Shown: positions 22,273-34,896, counted from the stretch's first letter. The stretch is DNA of 64,000 nucleotides from Craterostigma plantagineum (GCA_027422505.1 JAPQWV010000012.1:21178001-21242000); one strand, 5' to 3'. The notes: generated by a model from the letters alone, not told the origin. A program made the numbers and translations.

Positions 22273-23801
22273 TTATCGTGTGGGCTGTTGGTTGTAATGG
22301 TTCTTCTCTTTCTTCTTCGCAGCAGCAGCGATCTTCGCATTCCTAGCAGCAGCTTCCTGGGCAGCTGCTCGGGCAGCAGCATCCATCTCTTTGCTCGACT
22401 TTTTCTTCTTCGAAGATGCCATTTTTTTGAGTCGCTCCTTCACATCGATGGCTGAAGCAGACGCAGATGAATTCCCCTCTGCTTCGGCTTCAGCACCTTC
22501 ACCATTGGTAACCTCCGAGCTGTTGTTGGGCCGTTCTTGAGTTTCCTTTGCTTCTTTTGACGCCTTCTTCTTCTTCTTCTTTGCACTTTTCGATTCAGCA
22601 TCGTTCTCCTTCTTCTCTGAGCTCTCATCGACTTCAACTTCTTTGCCGCTATCTACAACTTCAGATAGGAAGTAGCATAATCTCATGAGAAAGTAGCAGA
22701 ACAGAGAAGGGTGAAATCGAACGAATCCCAGAAGAAGCAAACCAGACTATAAGAAACGAGATGTACTGTTTTAGTTCCCATATTAAGGAGATGACGTTTA
22801 CCATATGGCTGATCTTCGGGTTTTACTTTTGGGTTGACTCCCAAATCGGCTAAAAGTGCATCAAGATCGGCGAGCTCCTTCTTCCTTCTCTCTTTCTTGG
22901 AGAGCTGTCTCTCTGTTTCTTTAGCAGCTTGTGAAACTGCTGCTTGTTGCTCTACTTGTGGCTCGGATGGTTGTTGTTCCGCCTCTGGCTCGTGGTCGTT
23001 TTCCTCTTCCACGTCGTCGGCGAAGTGGTCGAGAAGTTCATCTTCGCTTTCACTTTCCTGCGTATGAGTAGACATACAACCACGGGAATTAATATATATA
23101 AGAGTTCGGATGCTCTTAATCAAGCACAACTCAAATGTAAAACAATTGGCCCAAGTTTATGTTATCACAAACCATTATATGACTGAAACGACAAATTGTA
23201 CAAACAACTCAGCAAGGAATTATGTCAAGAAATAACTACTATGCAAATGTATCAGCTCATCAGGCATATCGTTTAACCGAACAGCAAACATACAGTCAAT
23301 TAAGAGTTAAGACCAACGAAACGAACATTCTAATGACAGAAGCAAATACTAAATTCAATAAAAACAGGAAAGTAAATCAAAGCAAGGCAAAATAACAACT
23401 CAGCATAACCAATCACAGCCAACAAAATAGATAATGCACATACGATACAAATGAATGCAATTCATACTCAACTCATTCCCAATCCCACCCCAATTTACCT
23501 CGACGTGCTCATCGTCTTTGCCTTTCTCTTCCTCTCCCGAGCCGCCCCACATTGCCTTCGGCGGAGCAGTAGTAGCGTAGTAATCATCATCGTCCTCATC
23601 ATCCACATCTGCCCACGACTTCGCCGTCAACGGCGCAGGTGCCCAAAAGACCTTCTTTTCCTCCTCCCCAGCGCCAGCCCTTGATTTTCCACCCTTCGAC
23701 GAAGCACCTTTTGAAGAAACCTTATCCTTGTCCGACTTTTTCTTCTTCCTCAGACTGTCCAATGCAGCGAACACATTAGTGTTGTTCCCACCTCCAGCCA
23801 T
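22273..23801 (-). CDS. Lysine/glutamate-rich conserved plant protein, function unknown
   Basis: Three exons on the minus strand: 23801-23499, 23057-22802 and 22658-22273, with GT-AG introns and frame kept, giving 314 residues. I chose the ATG at 23799-23801 (MAGGGNNTNVFAALDSL); upstream codons in that frame start only at TTG. Visible parts: a basic start (LRKKKKSDKD), a block KVFWAPAPLTAKSWADVDDE followed by an acidic run and YYATTAPP, a helical charged segment RQLSKKERRKKELADLDALL (residues about 150-172), a lysine run, and a C-terminal alanine-rich helix ending KKKEKNHYNQQP. Lysine clusters suggest a nuclear or nucleolar location (inference). I recall similar uncharacterised plant proteins with the same NVFAALD and NHYNQQP ends but no assigned role. 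The leader holds an AAACCCTA telo-box-like motif (about 23848-23855, plus strand). Confidence 0.85.
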
Positions 23802-24515
23802 CTCTCTTTCTTTCCTTTTTCCCAAATAAGCTGAATCACAGAAAAAAAAACCCTAGAAGGCACAATTGAATATCTCACAGATATTCCCAGAAGTTTAAAT
23901 CAGCCTTAATTGAGAAGATATCCAATCACAAAACAGGATAACAGCAGAATTTCAGGAAACAAGAAACAAATCAGCATAAGAGTCGATAAGGAGCAATCGA
24001 TCGAACGATTCTAAGTTAAAGATTATCTCTGCGATTGCTTTCTATAAACACCTCCGCTATATCTGCGAACTCCGATTAGCGAATAACTTACTTTGTGGCA
24101 AAAATTATTAACTTTAAGACTGAAAAGAGACTAAGATTGGTAAATCAGCTGCTAGAGCACAGATGTAATAAGATTTTGTTACGTCTTTATGCGTTTGTGT
24201 ATCTGTGTGTGTTCTTGTGTGCGTCTGTGTGTAAGGAATCTGTTAATTAAACAAGTGATTGATTGTGGATATAAATATGAGGGTTTGTCTCTGTACGTGG
24301 ACAATCCTTTTTACAATTCTCACGCAAGTATATGCAAAAAATATGTAATAAAATAAAAGTATTAAGGTAAAATCGTAATTAACCATTATTAAACTAACAA
24401 GACAAATTTAAGTTTTTATTTGATAGACGCTTTACAAAAGAGTATAGATATTTAAACAACTGTATTAAAAAAATAAATTCTATTTATGTGAATACAAATG
24501 CATGATATTATCATA
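23802..24515 (-). promoter_or_regulatory. Upstream region of the lysine-rich gene
   Basis: Non-coding leader and probable promoter of the gene ending at 23801. It includes the telo-box-like AAACCCTA and a TG-rich run near 24190-24232. No exact start site can be placed. Confidence 0.4.
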
Positions 24516-24560
24516 TCTATACTCTTTTATTAAGGCTCAGGGTGCAGTAAACATACTAGT
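24516..24560 (+). repeat. Helitron-like 5' terminus, fragment
   Basis: TCTATACTCTTTTATTAAG, preceded by A, is identical to the start of the 60287 repeat. Only the terminus is recognisable here. Confidence 0.35.
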
Positions 24561-24699
24561 CGAAATAAAAATGCTCGTTGCGGCCATTGATATTTGAAAT
24601 CTGCCAAATGTTGCTAGTTACGATCATTAGACATGTGTATGGAGAAGGGAATTCAAGTGCAGATTCGGAAATCGGTTATGTTTCATTACAGTATTATTT

Positions 24700-24810
24700 G
24701 AGTCGCGCCTAGGCGGTGAACGAGGTGAGGCGGCCGCCCATCGCCTCTAAGTGCTTAGAGGCGTCCTCCTTTGCGGAGGCGCATCTGAGGCGCCGCCTTG
24801 GTGAAGAATG
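24700..24810. repeat. GC-rich cluster of hairpins
   Basis: A sharply GC-rich island in AT-rich DNA. It contains a perfect 10-base-stem palindrome (24742-24763, CGCCTCTAAG-TG-CTTAGAGGCG), a second hairpin (CCTCC...GGAGG) and GGCGCCGCC. No coding role is evident; it may be the core of a small foldback element. Confidence 0.5.
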
Positions 24811-25893
24811 GCTGAGTAGCTGACAACTGCTTGAAGAAGATGATGAAGAACCCTAAGTAGTGGATTAAATGGGCTGTGGGTCTTTCTAATTTATTTGAAA
24901 AAGAATACTTCACATATATTAAATTCTTAGAAAGACCCAATTGAATTTAATTTATGGGACAATATATATATATATATACATATGTGTGTGTGTGATCGAT
25001 TATATATTATATAGTATAAGTGGGAATGGGGTTAATGAACATGGATTTTTGGAGTTAATTACAAATGTAGGCACTTTTTCAAACTTAAATTTAAAAAATA
25101 GGCACTATGTGTATTGTATTTCGAAAATAGGCATTCTTTTATATTATTTTCCTTTTGTGAATTAATTTATTATTTGCAGAAATTTGCTACAAAAATAGGC
25201 ATCCTTTTACACAATTAAAAAAGATAATACGATCGAAACTATGATTCATAAAATGAAGAAAGATAAACATGCGATTCACGCAAATAAATGAAATATAGTG
25301 CACAACTGGGCAAAGAAAAGCAACATTAGTAATCACCACCAATTTTCCTCCATTTTGAAATTTTTCTCAAGTATTTTTTGTCAACACGAAATCCGATTAA
25401 AATTAAAGTTTTTGTCATGAACAGGTAAAACCTGCACAGAACCAACTAAAAAACAAATCGGCGAAGCGAAAAAAATTGCATATCGATGTGCTTCCAAAAT
25501 ATTGCTTGCTAATTAAAAAAATATGTTTATATTATTTATTTAGTCATAAATATATTCCTATGTAAACTAATAATAAAAAAAGTTCATTTCGGCTAATTGA
25601 GAAAATTATGTTATAAAAAAAATAAAAACCATACCGAATTGAAAATTCTGAATTCGCAATCGAGATAAACGATATCTAGTTCGGTTTAATTCAATTTGTT
25701 AATCGAACGATGAAGAACATATCAAATTTAAGTAAAAAAAATAAATCAGAAAAATAAAAAAGTTATAAAAACAAATCATAAAATAACAACCCATAGCTAA
25801 AGACCTGAGAGCTTGGCGATTTGGCGATTTGGCGATTGGCAACGCTGATTGACTTTCCGGCGACCGTTCTCTTCTTCTCGGCGTTTGCCAGCT

Positions 25894-26895
25894 ATGGCGA
25901 AGAAGAAGAGAGTGTTGAAACGGGGGAATGTTTCTTCCCCTACACCCTCTCCTCAATGCCAAATCCCTGCGAACACTAATGGAACAGTAACTGATAATAA
26001 TCGGGCTCATAGCCCTAAAACTAATGAACGATCGGGTAGAAAATCTCGGGTGATTGATCCAGAGGATAAATCGATGTCTGTCTCGCATTTTGAAAGGAGT
26101 GTGCCGACCAATACAACAGTGAATCATAAACCTAACAATGTTTGGGACTCGTTTGACATCTCGAAACTCAGAAACTCAGGACATAAGCTGGAATTTGTTG
26201 AACCTGCTATGGCCCGGGATATTATTGTGGGTAAAATTGATGTGGAGGAGTTGCAGGACGAGATGGAGTATTGGAACTCAGCTCTCCTATGTTGTGTTGG
26301 GAGCTAATCCTCCCTATACTGTTATGAGTGGATTCATGTCCAGGCTTTGGAAAGATTTTGGTCTCCAACTGATCTTGCAAGTTAGGAAAGGCCTATTTCT
26401 GGTGAAATTTGATTCGGTTGAGGCCCGGGATGACATACTGCAATTAGGTGTGCTTCAGTTTGATGGGAAACCGGTTATAGTTTCCCCCTGGACTGCTGAG
26501 ACTCAGTTTAGCAAGATTGATGTGGATCGTGCCCCAATTTGGATCCAGTTCCCGCAGTTGGATTTGAAGTATTGGGGAGCAAAGATTTTGAGTAGAATGG
26601 CTAGCCTCCTTGGTACCCCGATCATGGCTGATAGGTGTACTATGCAGAAGGATCGAGTTCAGTTTGCTCGTGTGCTGTTGAGGTTGAACTCAGTAAGGGG
26701 ATGAAGGATGTTATCCACTTTGTTAATGAGTATGACATAGTGGTGGAGCAGAGTGTTGTGTATGAATGGAAGCCGGTTAAGTGCTCGGCGTGTGGAATGT
26801 TTGGGCATGAGAAGGACAACTGTAAAAAAAAAGGAAGGGGTAAAACAAGTGCAATCCAAACCAGGATGGCAGAAAAGAAAACCTGCAAAGAATGA
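25894..26895 (+). pseudogene. LINE ORF1 (DUF4283, CCHC)
   Basis: ATG at 25894 (MAKKKRVLKRGNVSSP). The frame breaks near 26290, after the segment ending YWNSALLC, and continues as LGANPPYTVMSGFMSRLWKD and RKGLFLVKFDSVEARDDIL, the DUF4283 nucleic-acid-binding domain of plant LINEs. Another shift near 26690 leads to the CCHC knuckle CSACGMFGHEKDNC. It binds element RNA in its family role. Confidence 0.8.
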
Positions 26896-27090
26896 TACTG
26901 AGACTACTGAGGTGGTTCAGACAACTGAGACATCTGAGGTGATTTTGGATGAACCTGATCCAGGAGTTAATACCAGGGAGGAGGTTCCAAATGCTGAGGA
27001 GTGGCTTACTGTGGGGAACAAAAAGCATGGTCAGAAGGTGTCTGATGGCATCCAACACCCTTCCAAGCAGAGGGGGATCAGGATTGCCCC

Positions 27091-30000
27091 ATGGATAAGG
27101 CTGCTTTATGGAATGTCAGGGGCCTTAACAGGCCTAATAAGCAGAAGGAGGTTGCTCTTTTCTGCAGGAAGTTCTCTTTAGAGTTGTTTTGTCTTGTGGA
27201 AACTAAAATAAAACAAGAAAAGTTACAGAACTGTATGAGGTCTATGTTTGAGGGTTGGGAAGTTGTGACAAATCTTGCCTGTGATCCTAATGGGAGAATG
27301 GTCTTGGTATGGAAGAGTGCTAGCTATGATGTGGGTGTTGTGCACATGACTAACCAGCTTATCCATACTGAAGTTAGCTACAAGGGGGAGAGGTTCTACA
27401 TGACCTGTGTGTATGCTAGGAATTCTCTTAGGGAAAGGGTCCAATTGTTGTAGGATCTATGTTCTCTACATCCTACTGTTACCTCCCTTGGATTGTGTGG
27501 GGGGATTTTAACAGCATTCTTAGGTTGGATGATCGAATTGGGGGAAACCAAGTGCAATTGAGGGAGGTAGAGGACTTCAAAGCCTGTGTGGACTTCTGTG
27601 CTCTTGAGAGTATGAGGTGGCAAGGGTGTAGATATACTTGGTCTAATAAGCAACAAGAGGGTGCTAGGGTATGGAGCAAACTTGACTGGGTGTTCATTAA
27701 TAGTGCTTGGATTCAAAAACATGTGGAGGTGGAAGCAAACTTTCTCATGGAGGGGATGTCTGATCACTCTCCTATACTTATATCCAATAGGCTTGGGACT
27801 CCTCGTGCTAACGCTTTTAAATTTTTTAACATGTGGGCTTTGGCTCCTCAGTTTTTAGGGATTGTTAAGGAGCATTGGGATCATCCTTTTGAGGGCTCCA
27901 AGATGTGGTGTGTATCTCAGAAGCTTCATTTGCTTAGGAGGCATTTGCTGCTCCTAAACAAAAGTGTGTTCCCTGACATTGTAAATAGGGCTGAGCAACA
28001 AAGGATCAAACTTGCATAAATCCAAGGGAGAGTACATGATGACCCTTTAAATGCTGCACTTTTTAGAGAGGAGCATGAGGCTTCACAGGAATTTGAGTTC
28101 CTGAGTGCGGCCTCCTCCAAGTACCTTGCCCAAAAAGCTAAGGCTGTATGGCTTGAGCATGGGGATCATAACTCCAAGTTTTTCCATGCGGCTATAAAGC
28201 ACAGAATATACAGAAATAGGATCACATCCTTACAGGCTGTGGACTCTGGGATGGTGATTGATAATCCTGGTGCTGTTATTGACCAGTTTCTGGAGCATTA
28301 CCATTGGATACTTGGTCAGAGTTGTTCCTTGTCTGAGCAGGTGCAGGATGAAGTTGTTCAGCTTGGTCCTTGATTGACTGTTGAGGAGCAATTTGGGTTG
28401 CTTCGACCTTTCACTGGTAAGGATGTTAAAGATGCCATGTGGTCTATGAATGAGCATAAAGCCCCTGGCCCGGATGGATATAGCAGTGGGTTTTTCAAGA
28501 GTGCATGGCCAGTGGTTGGGGAGGAGGTCACTGCAGCTATCCTTGATTTTTTTTCAAAGTGGCCGCATGCTCAAGCAACTCAATAGTACCATACTTGCTA
28601 TGGTGCCAAAGAAGGATCATCCCTCCACTGTCATTGATTTTAGGACAATTGCTTGTTGCAACATTTTGTACAAATGTATCTCCAAGATGCTTTGCTCGAG
28701 ATTGAAAGAGGTGCTCCCTACTCTAGTGCATGAGAATCAGAGTGCTTTTTGTTCAAGGCCGCTCCATCATCCATAATATATTGGTTAGTCAAGAATTGAT
28801 AAGACATTATAAGAGGAAAAACACTTCACCTAGGTGTGTGATGAAGATTGATTTGAGAAAAGCTTATGACTCGGTTAGTTGGACCTTCTTGGAGATTTTG
28901 CTTCATAAATTACATTTTCCTCCCAAGTTCCTTGGATGGATTATGCAATGTGTAACCACTCCTAGCTTTGCTATCTCTCTAAATGGGGGCACTCATGGGA
29001 GAATTATAGGCAAGAGGGGTTTAAGGCAAGGGGACCCCCTCTCACCTCTCCTTTTTGTGCTTGTGATGGAGTATCTCACCAGGAGTTTGCACCTGGCCTC
29101 TAGCTCTGACTGCTTTAGGTTCCATCCTATGTGTAAGAGTTTGAAGCTTGTCAATTTGTGTTTTGTAGATGACTTATTGATATTTTTGCAAAGCCACAAT
29201 GGGTTCTGTCCAAGCTGTGATGAGGGCATTGTCCCATTTCTCTGCTGTGTCTGGTCTGTGCGCCAACACAAATAAGTCTAACCTGTATGTTGCTGGGATT
29301 TAAGATGCACAGGAGTTGGAGCTGCAAAGGCTGACCGGGTTTGTGATTGGTGAGTATCCCATGAGGTATTTGGGGGTTCCCATTTCTCCTTCCAAGTGGA
29401 GTAAGATTGATTGTCAAATGCTTGTGGATAAAATAGTGGCGAAGGAGTTGGACTGCTCGGGCTTTATCATATGCTGGGAGGATTACTCTCATTAATGTTG
29501 TGTTGTCTTCTATGTATAATTACTGGGGAACCATATTCTTTCTTCCCAAAGGAGTGATCAAAGAGGTGGACAAGGTGTGCAAGGAATTTCTTTGGGGAGA
29601 GACTGAAAAGGGCAAAGCTTTGCCTTTGGTTAATTGGGAGAAAGTCTGTCTATCAAAGACTCATGGTGGGCTGAGTATTAAAAACTGCTATGTATGGAAC
29701 CTTGCAAGCATTGGTAAGCAAATATGGCACTTGGCTTTGAAAACAGATGTTCTTTGGGTGAAGTGGCTGCATGAAATCTATATGAAAGATGAATTCTTCT
29801 GGGATTATGTACCACCCGTGGACCGTAGTTGGCATTGGAGGAAGCTACATAAGTATAAGGAGATGTTTAAAGATGGATATGTGGGGAATATGCGGAGGTT
29901 TTCTGCAGATGGCTGCTACACCCTTGCTTCAGGGTACTGTTTTCTCACTGCTGCTGCTCCTAGATGCCGTGTGAGCTCGGCTGTTTGGAATCGATATAAT

Positions 30001-30486
30001 GTTCCAAAGCACAGCTTTATCCTCTGGTTGGTGGCTCAAAAACGGGTACTTACCAGGGATAGGATCTTGGCCTGGGGAGTTCAGGTGCTTAACCGGGAGT
30101 GTGTGCTGTGTGAATGTGAGGTGCAATCTGTAGAGCATTTGTTCTTTGACTGCTCTTTTAGCAGGAATGTTCTGAGGTTGGTGGAGCTTTGGTTGGAGAT
30201 TGGTATGCTACCGAAACAGTTTGGTGAGTGGCGAAGTTGGATGATCTGCTTGGGGAAGAGAAAGCATATGCGGGATAGGCTTTTGTTAGCTTGGAACGCG
30301 GCGGTGGTGTATTATATTTGGGCGGAGAGGAATGGTCGGATGCATAGAGGGCCCAAGCTGGATGCTGAGGGGGTGTTTCGAAGGCTTGCTAGTGTGATGC
30401 GTGTGAGACTCTCAGTCTGTTGCCGTGCGAGGGTCAATAGTTCGGCGAGTGTTCTTTATCATCATTCTACACGTTTTAGAGCGTAG
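27091..30486 (+). pseudogene. LINE ORF2 (endonuclease, RT, zf-RVT)
   Basis: The endonuclease domain opens with AALWNVRGLNRPNKQKEV and continues past a stop near 27451 with WGDFNSILRLDDRIGG and MSDHSPILIS. Reverse transcriptase has HKAPGPDGYSSGFFKSAW, KIDLRKAYDSVSWTFLE, RQGDPLSPLLFVLVMEYL and the catalytic FVDDLLIF (about 29160). The C-terminal part (29500-30486) holds the zinc-binding domain (KHSFILWLVAQKRVLTRDRI, CVLCECEVQSVEHLFFDC). Stops or shifts near 27451, 28017, 28371, 28584, 28770, 29195 and 29302 make it inactive. Confidence 0.88.
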
Positions 30487-30668
30487 CGTTTGATGGTTTG
30501 GTGGGAATGGTGTGGTGTTGTGTCAAAAAACTTGTTTGTGTGGTAATGAATCTTATTCGTACCAAAAAAAAATTCATAAAATAAACTGTGCCTATTTATG
30601 TAATGGTTAACACATAGTGCCTATATTTGTAAATGACTATTAAAAAAGTGCCTATAAATGTAAAACAC

Positions 30669-32027
30669 CCGGATTTTCGTCGTCGTAATCTACGAATAGC
30701 ATAATGACTACTTATAAACCTATGTACACATAACAGGCTCGTATTGCCATTATGTATTTTAGTAAATATTATTTTGATCAAAGAGTAAACAACTGTGTAT
30801 ATATAGAGCATCATCTGCTTCCTTCAGACTATAATTATTTTTATGTTATTTATAATATATATTGTGTCTGAATTCCACGTGCCTTGTCCCCAATATGAAA
30901 AAAAAAATTATTTGTAGGATATATATTGTCGATACAGCAAAAAGTTTAGATATCTTTTAACCAAATATTAGTGTAAGATACTTATTTTCTTTTAAGCGCA
31001 TATTAGTGGAAGATTATTTATTTTTAACTTAACCACATATTGTAACATATTAATAAAATATGTAATATAGGATTAATCGTAATTATTAAGGAAATTTGGA
31101 TTTGTATAGCTTACATATCAATTATAATTTAGGTTTATTAACAACATCAAACTGTTGTAGGTATTGAATATGATGTGTGTCTAATGCGAGAACGAGTTTT
31201 TAACATGTTATCAGCCCATAAAATCGAATGTATACAAAGTCAAAGTGATAACGTGATTGAATCCATATAGTAACAATAGAATAATCTTCCATTGTTAGAG
31301 CGCAACATTGATAACATTATAAACCATTGAAAACTGTTGTGTCCGAATCAAAATTTAGATAAATCTACAAAACAGACCCGATCACAAAAATCAACTGAAA
31401 CACGCAACTAGGACAGTGCCACAACAATGATGTTTGTGGCCTAGGTAATGTCTATCATTGAATTTTTTTTGTCTTTTGATTTACTTTCTAAATTAACTTT
31501 TACAATTATTATTTTGTTGAATTATATAATATGTGATGTGAATTGTAATTATTAAATAATAAACTGACAAAAATAATATGCTAATAGAAGACAACATTGG
31601 CATTTATCGTCGCGCCTTGTGCGCGGCTCCGCTGCATGCGTTTTGTGGTTTATGCATGTTCATTTTGAATTCTCTTACCAATCCTCATCGTCATCAATGT
31701 AGTAATATCCCCTACTTACTTACCAATGACCTTAAGATCGATAAAATATGTTATAGACAACCTTCCATCGTACATTTGTCGAAAAGCGCATAACACTTCG
31801 TACAAAATGTAATAATTGACTCCCAGCGATTTACCAAACACTTTCGATTCCTTTACATTTATAATCAAGATTCAAGATACTCAATATATTACATCGAAAT
31901 GTGGGTTTTCCTTTACATGTATATATAATATGAATAGAATGAAACCCCTCAATCCTCTTACAACAAAAATGGACAAGTATGCCCGTATATGAATTGTGTT
32001 AATCCTTACCTAAAGTACCTAAAATAA
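30669..32027. other. AT-rich intergenic stretch
   Basis: No gene, RNA or clear transposon terminus was recognised; short open frames show no family resemblance. Confidence 0.5.
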
Positions 32028-32030
32028 TAA

Positions 32031-32682
32031 GGGGGTGTTTGTTTTGAGGTGATCCTTCAAAATATCATCGTGATCTTCACATCAACTCATCATCACTGTT
32101 TTTGTTTTCGTAGGTGATGAGTCATCACCGTAGGATCACCTGGGTGATCAAAGTGGGGTGTTATTCCAACTTTTAGATCATCCACAAAAAGCTAGATGAT
32201 CCAACATTGCGGCCATAAGGCGATGTTTGGAATTTTTATTTGGACAATATGACCTATGATATTTTAACATTTATTCCTTATATACCCTTTCATATTTTAA
32301 ATTATATAACTAACTATTTTAAATCTTAAAATCATATTTAATAATTAAAAATATAAAATAATATTGAGAATTATATAATAGACTTATAATTAATGCTTAA
32401 AAAATTTTAAACTCGATACTGAAACATTGATCATTCAGCATAAACATATTAACTCACATTACTTAAATAATACGGGTTAAATATGTCATTTACGTAATCA
32501 CCCCCACATCATCGTGATTAATCAAACATAATATTCCAGTATCACCTTGATATGCGAAATGAAATATCATCCCAAAACAAACAGAATGATGATATATCAC
32601 CTTGATCCACATCACAGTGATATTCACATTACGGTGATGGGGGTATCACCGTGATTCTGGATCACCAGAAAAAAACACATCA
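32031..32682 (+). mobile_element. Tourist-like MITE 1
   Basis: Starts GGGGGTGTTTGTTTTG and carries GGATCACC-type sequence near its right end. It is bracketed by TAA (32028-32030 and 32683-32685), the target of PIF/Harbinger elements. The right terminus is degenerate (AAAAAAACACATCA). It is rich in ATCACCGTGAT-like palindromes and has no coding sequence. Confidence 0.75.
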
Positions 32683-32685
32683 TAA

Positions 32686-33495
32686 GGGGGTGTTTGTTTT
32701 GGGGTGATCCTCCAAAACATCACCGTGGTCCTTCCATCGCTTCCTAATCACCGCGTTTGTGTAGGTGATGAACCATCACCGTGATGGAGGATCACCGAGG
32801 TGAGCTAACGGGGTGATATTCCAGATTTTGGATCACCCCCAAAAAGCAGGGTGATCCTCCATCACCGTGATGGGGTGATATTTTCAATTCTTTGGACAAA
32901 ATTATCAATTATCTTTTAACATTCACGCCTTATATACCCTTACTCCTATTTTAAATTACATAATCAACATATTTAAATCTTAAAAAAATATATTTAATGC
33001 TTAAAAAATAAAAAGAATTATGTTGAAGGATTATAGAAAATACTTATAATCAATAATTGATTAATCTATTAAAGCTTAAATATAAAATAATTATATTGAA
33101 GAATTATATAAAATACTTATAATTAATAATTGGTTAAAAATCTATGTTTAAAGTCCAAAAATATAATAATTCGATTGATGAATTATATAGCATGCTTATA
33201 AGCTTAACAATAATACTTGATTTTTAAATATTAATAATTATCACGATAAATATTACCTCAAAAGAACATACTGAAATACTTTTACTATATAATATACATA
33301 AGGTTAAACATGACATTTACACAACATCACACCCGACATCACTGCGATTAAACAAACACAATATTCCAATATCGCATTGATATGCAAAATGAAATATCAC
33401 CCCAAAACAAACACAGTGATGACATATCACCTTGATGTGCATCACGGTGATATTCACATCACGGTGATGTTGGATCACCGGAAACAAACACCCCC
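32686..33495 (+). mobile_element. Tourist-like MITE 2
   Basis: Ends are GGGGGTGTTTG and CAAACACCCCC, flanked by TAA (32683-32685 and 33496-33498). It belongs to the same family as the copy just before it, in the same orientation, and shares one TAA with it. The inverted ends are better preserved than in copy 1. Confidence 0.85.
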
Positions 33496-33699
33496 TAAGT
33501 GTTATAATCCTTATATAGTCTATAAATCGTGGTTCACGAATTGAACCTCGAATATAGGTTATTAGACCATCTCCAATCCCGGAAACAAACTCAAACTCAT
33601 TTTGAAACTCAAAATACAGTAATTCCTCTATAACCGACAAACCAATCTCAAACTCAAAAGACCATTATTGTAATATTCTCTTCTACTCGATTTTTTATA

Positions 33700-33941
33700 C
33701 TTCCTCCGTCCCAATAGTTTTTGTGCATTTTACTATATCGGGCATCCCGCTATCTTTTGTCATTTCCTTTTTTTATCAAAAAATCATCACAAACAATCAA
33801 TATAATAATATTAAATATTCTTAAAAGACGTGTCAAAATATATATTTTTTTACCTTTTAATTGTACTATAATATTAAATATCCAGTTTCTTAATTTGTGC
33901 GTCAAATCCCAAATGTCCAAAAAGAATTGGGACAGAGGGAG
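33700..33941 (+). mobile_element. Stowaway (Tc1/mariner) MITE
   Basis: 242 bases beginning CTTCCTCCGTCCCAAT and ending ATTGGGACAGAGGGAG, flanked by TA on both sides. The termini and TA target are the Stowaway signature. Non-coding. Confidence 0.85.
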
Positions 33942-34084
33942 TATTATCCATTAATCTACAACTGTACAAATTAGACCACACTATTATTTTAAATTCGATT
34001 GAAGAAGTAATTTCACAAAATTAATAATAAACTCAATATTTTTTTATATATTTTGTTTATTTTTTATTTGTTATATGAGTACTT

Positions 34085-34545
34085 AAATAATTAAAAGAAC
34101 GGGTATCTATAGAAAAATACCCAATTGGAAAATTTTTTGACACATAACTACCCATGTCAGAAAATTTTATGGATAGGTATCCGATTTAATTTTACCAGTT
34201 TCTTTAGTCATATCGTACCTTCCTGTGTGTATATTGCGTACTATAACACGTTTATATAGGGTACCTAAATATAGGATACGTCGTACCTACGGGCATGCCT
34301 GTGTGTTACATAGGACGTACCTAAATATAACATACGTCGTACCATTTTCTGTTATATAGGGTACCCAAATTGTTGAGATAGGGTACCCAAATGTGTTGTT
34401 TGGTGTACTTTCGGGGATCGGGTACCTATGTGCAAAAATTTTATTCTGTTAGGTACCTACATATAAAAAAATCCTGACTGGGTACTAAATTACAAGTTTT
34501 TTTTCAAATAGGTACTTATGTGTAAAAACCCCTTAAAAGAAAAAG
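34085..34545 (+). repeat. Upstream arm of the GPX duplication, copy 1 (GTACC-rich repeat)
   Basis: About 450 bases match 48330-48755 in the same orientation, including CCAGTTTCTTTAGTCAT and CGGGGATCGGGTACCTATG. Many GGTACC/GGTACGAC motifs occur. It marks the left border region of the duplicated peroxidase locus. Confidence 0.8.
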
Positions 34546-34734
34546 GGTATATATTTTTTTTAAAACATTACTCAATTTTTGGATATCTCTTCTTCAAAAG
34601 CATTGTGAGTTTGTATTATCGATTAGAGATGCTCTTACATTGCGTACGGCTTTACGCGAAGTTCGTAGATATCATTTTTAATTCTCTTACAAGAAACAAA
34701 TGTGGATCAAATATGATAAGGGTTTAAGTATGTA

Positions 34735-34896
34735 TCGAAATTCAGTATACATACTGTGAGCTTTAATTATACCTTCTTTCTAGTTTTTCTGTAGAACCTG
34801 ACACTTTGAGATGATCTGTCGCATTAATAGTAAAAATCAACTCACAGCAATTAATAACCCTTCATGATTTTGTTTTTTTATTCCATAATAAAAGAA
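34735..34896 (+). pseudogene. GPX duplicate: distal promoter piece
   Basis: ACCTTCTTTCTAGT, then TTCACAGCAATTAATAACCC-type sequence match about 49189-49310 upstream of the intact peroxidase. The piece is cut at 34896 by the Mutator-like element and resumes at 39357. Confidence 0.75.

Larger units (their letters stand above)
25787..30573 (+). mobile_element. L1-type LINE, near full length, defective
   Basis: ORF1 (DUF4283 plus zinc knuckle) and ORF2 (endonuclease, RT, zf-RVT) are followed by a short A tail (30564-30572). Both sides carry the same 11-base target duplication, tcataaaataa (25776-25786 and 30574-30584). The 5' end is therefore probably complete or nearly so. Several stops and frameshifts disable both ORFs. 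Confidence 0.9.
25053..30668. mobile_element. Inverted-repeat DNA element split by a LINE
   Basis: About 85 bases at 25053-25137 reappear inverted at about 30585-30668. Shared blocks include TAGGCACTTTTT and AATAGGCACTATGTG, with divergence between them. Without the LINE the element would be only about 830 bases. It has no transposase. The long, imperfect inverted ends are closest to a Mutator-like or foldback element. Target duplications were not resolved. Confidence 0.5.

Noticed and set aside
23799..23825. Earlier start for the lysine-rich protein (GKRKERE extension)
   Set aside because: The extension would begin at TTG; the ATG at 23801 begins a conserved-looking N-terminus.
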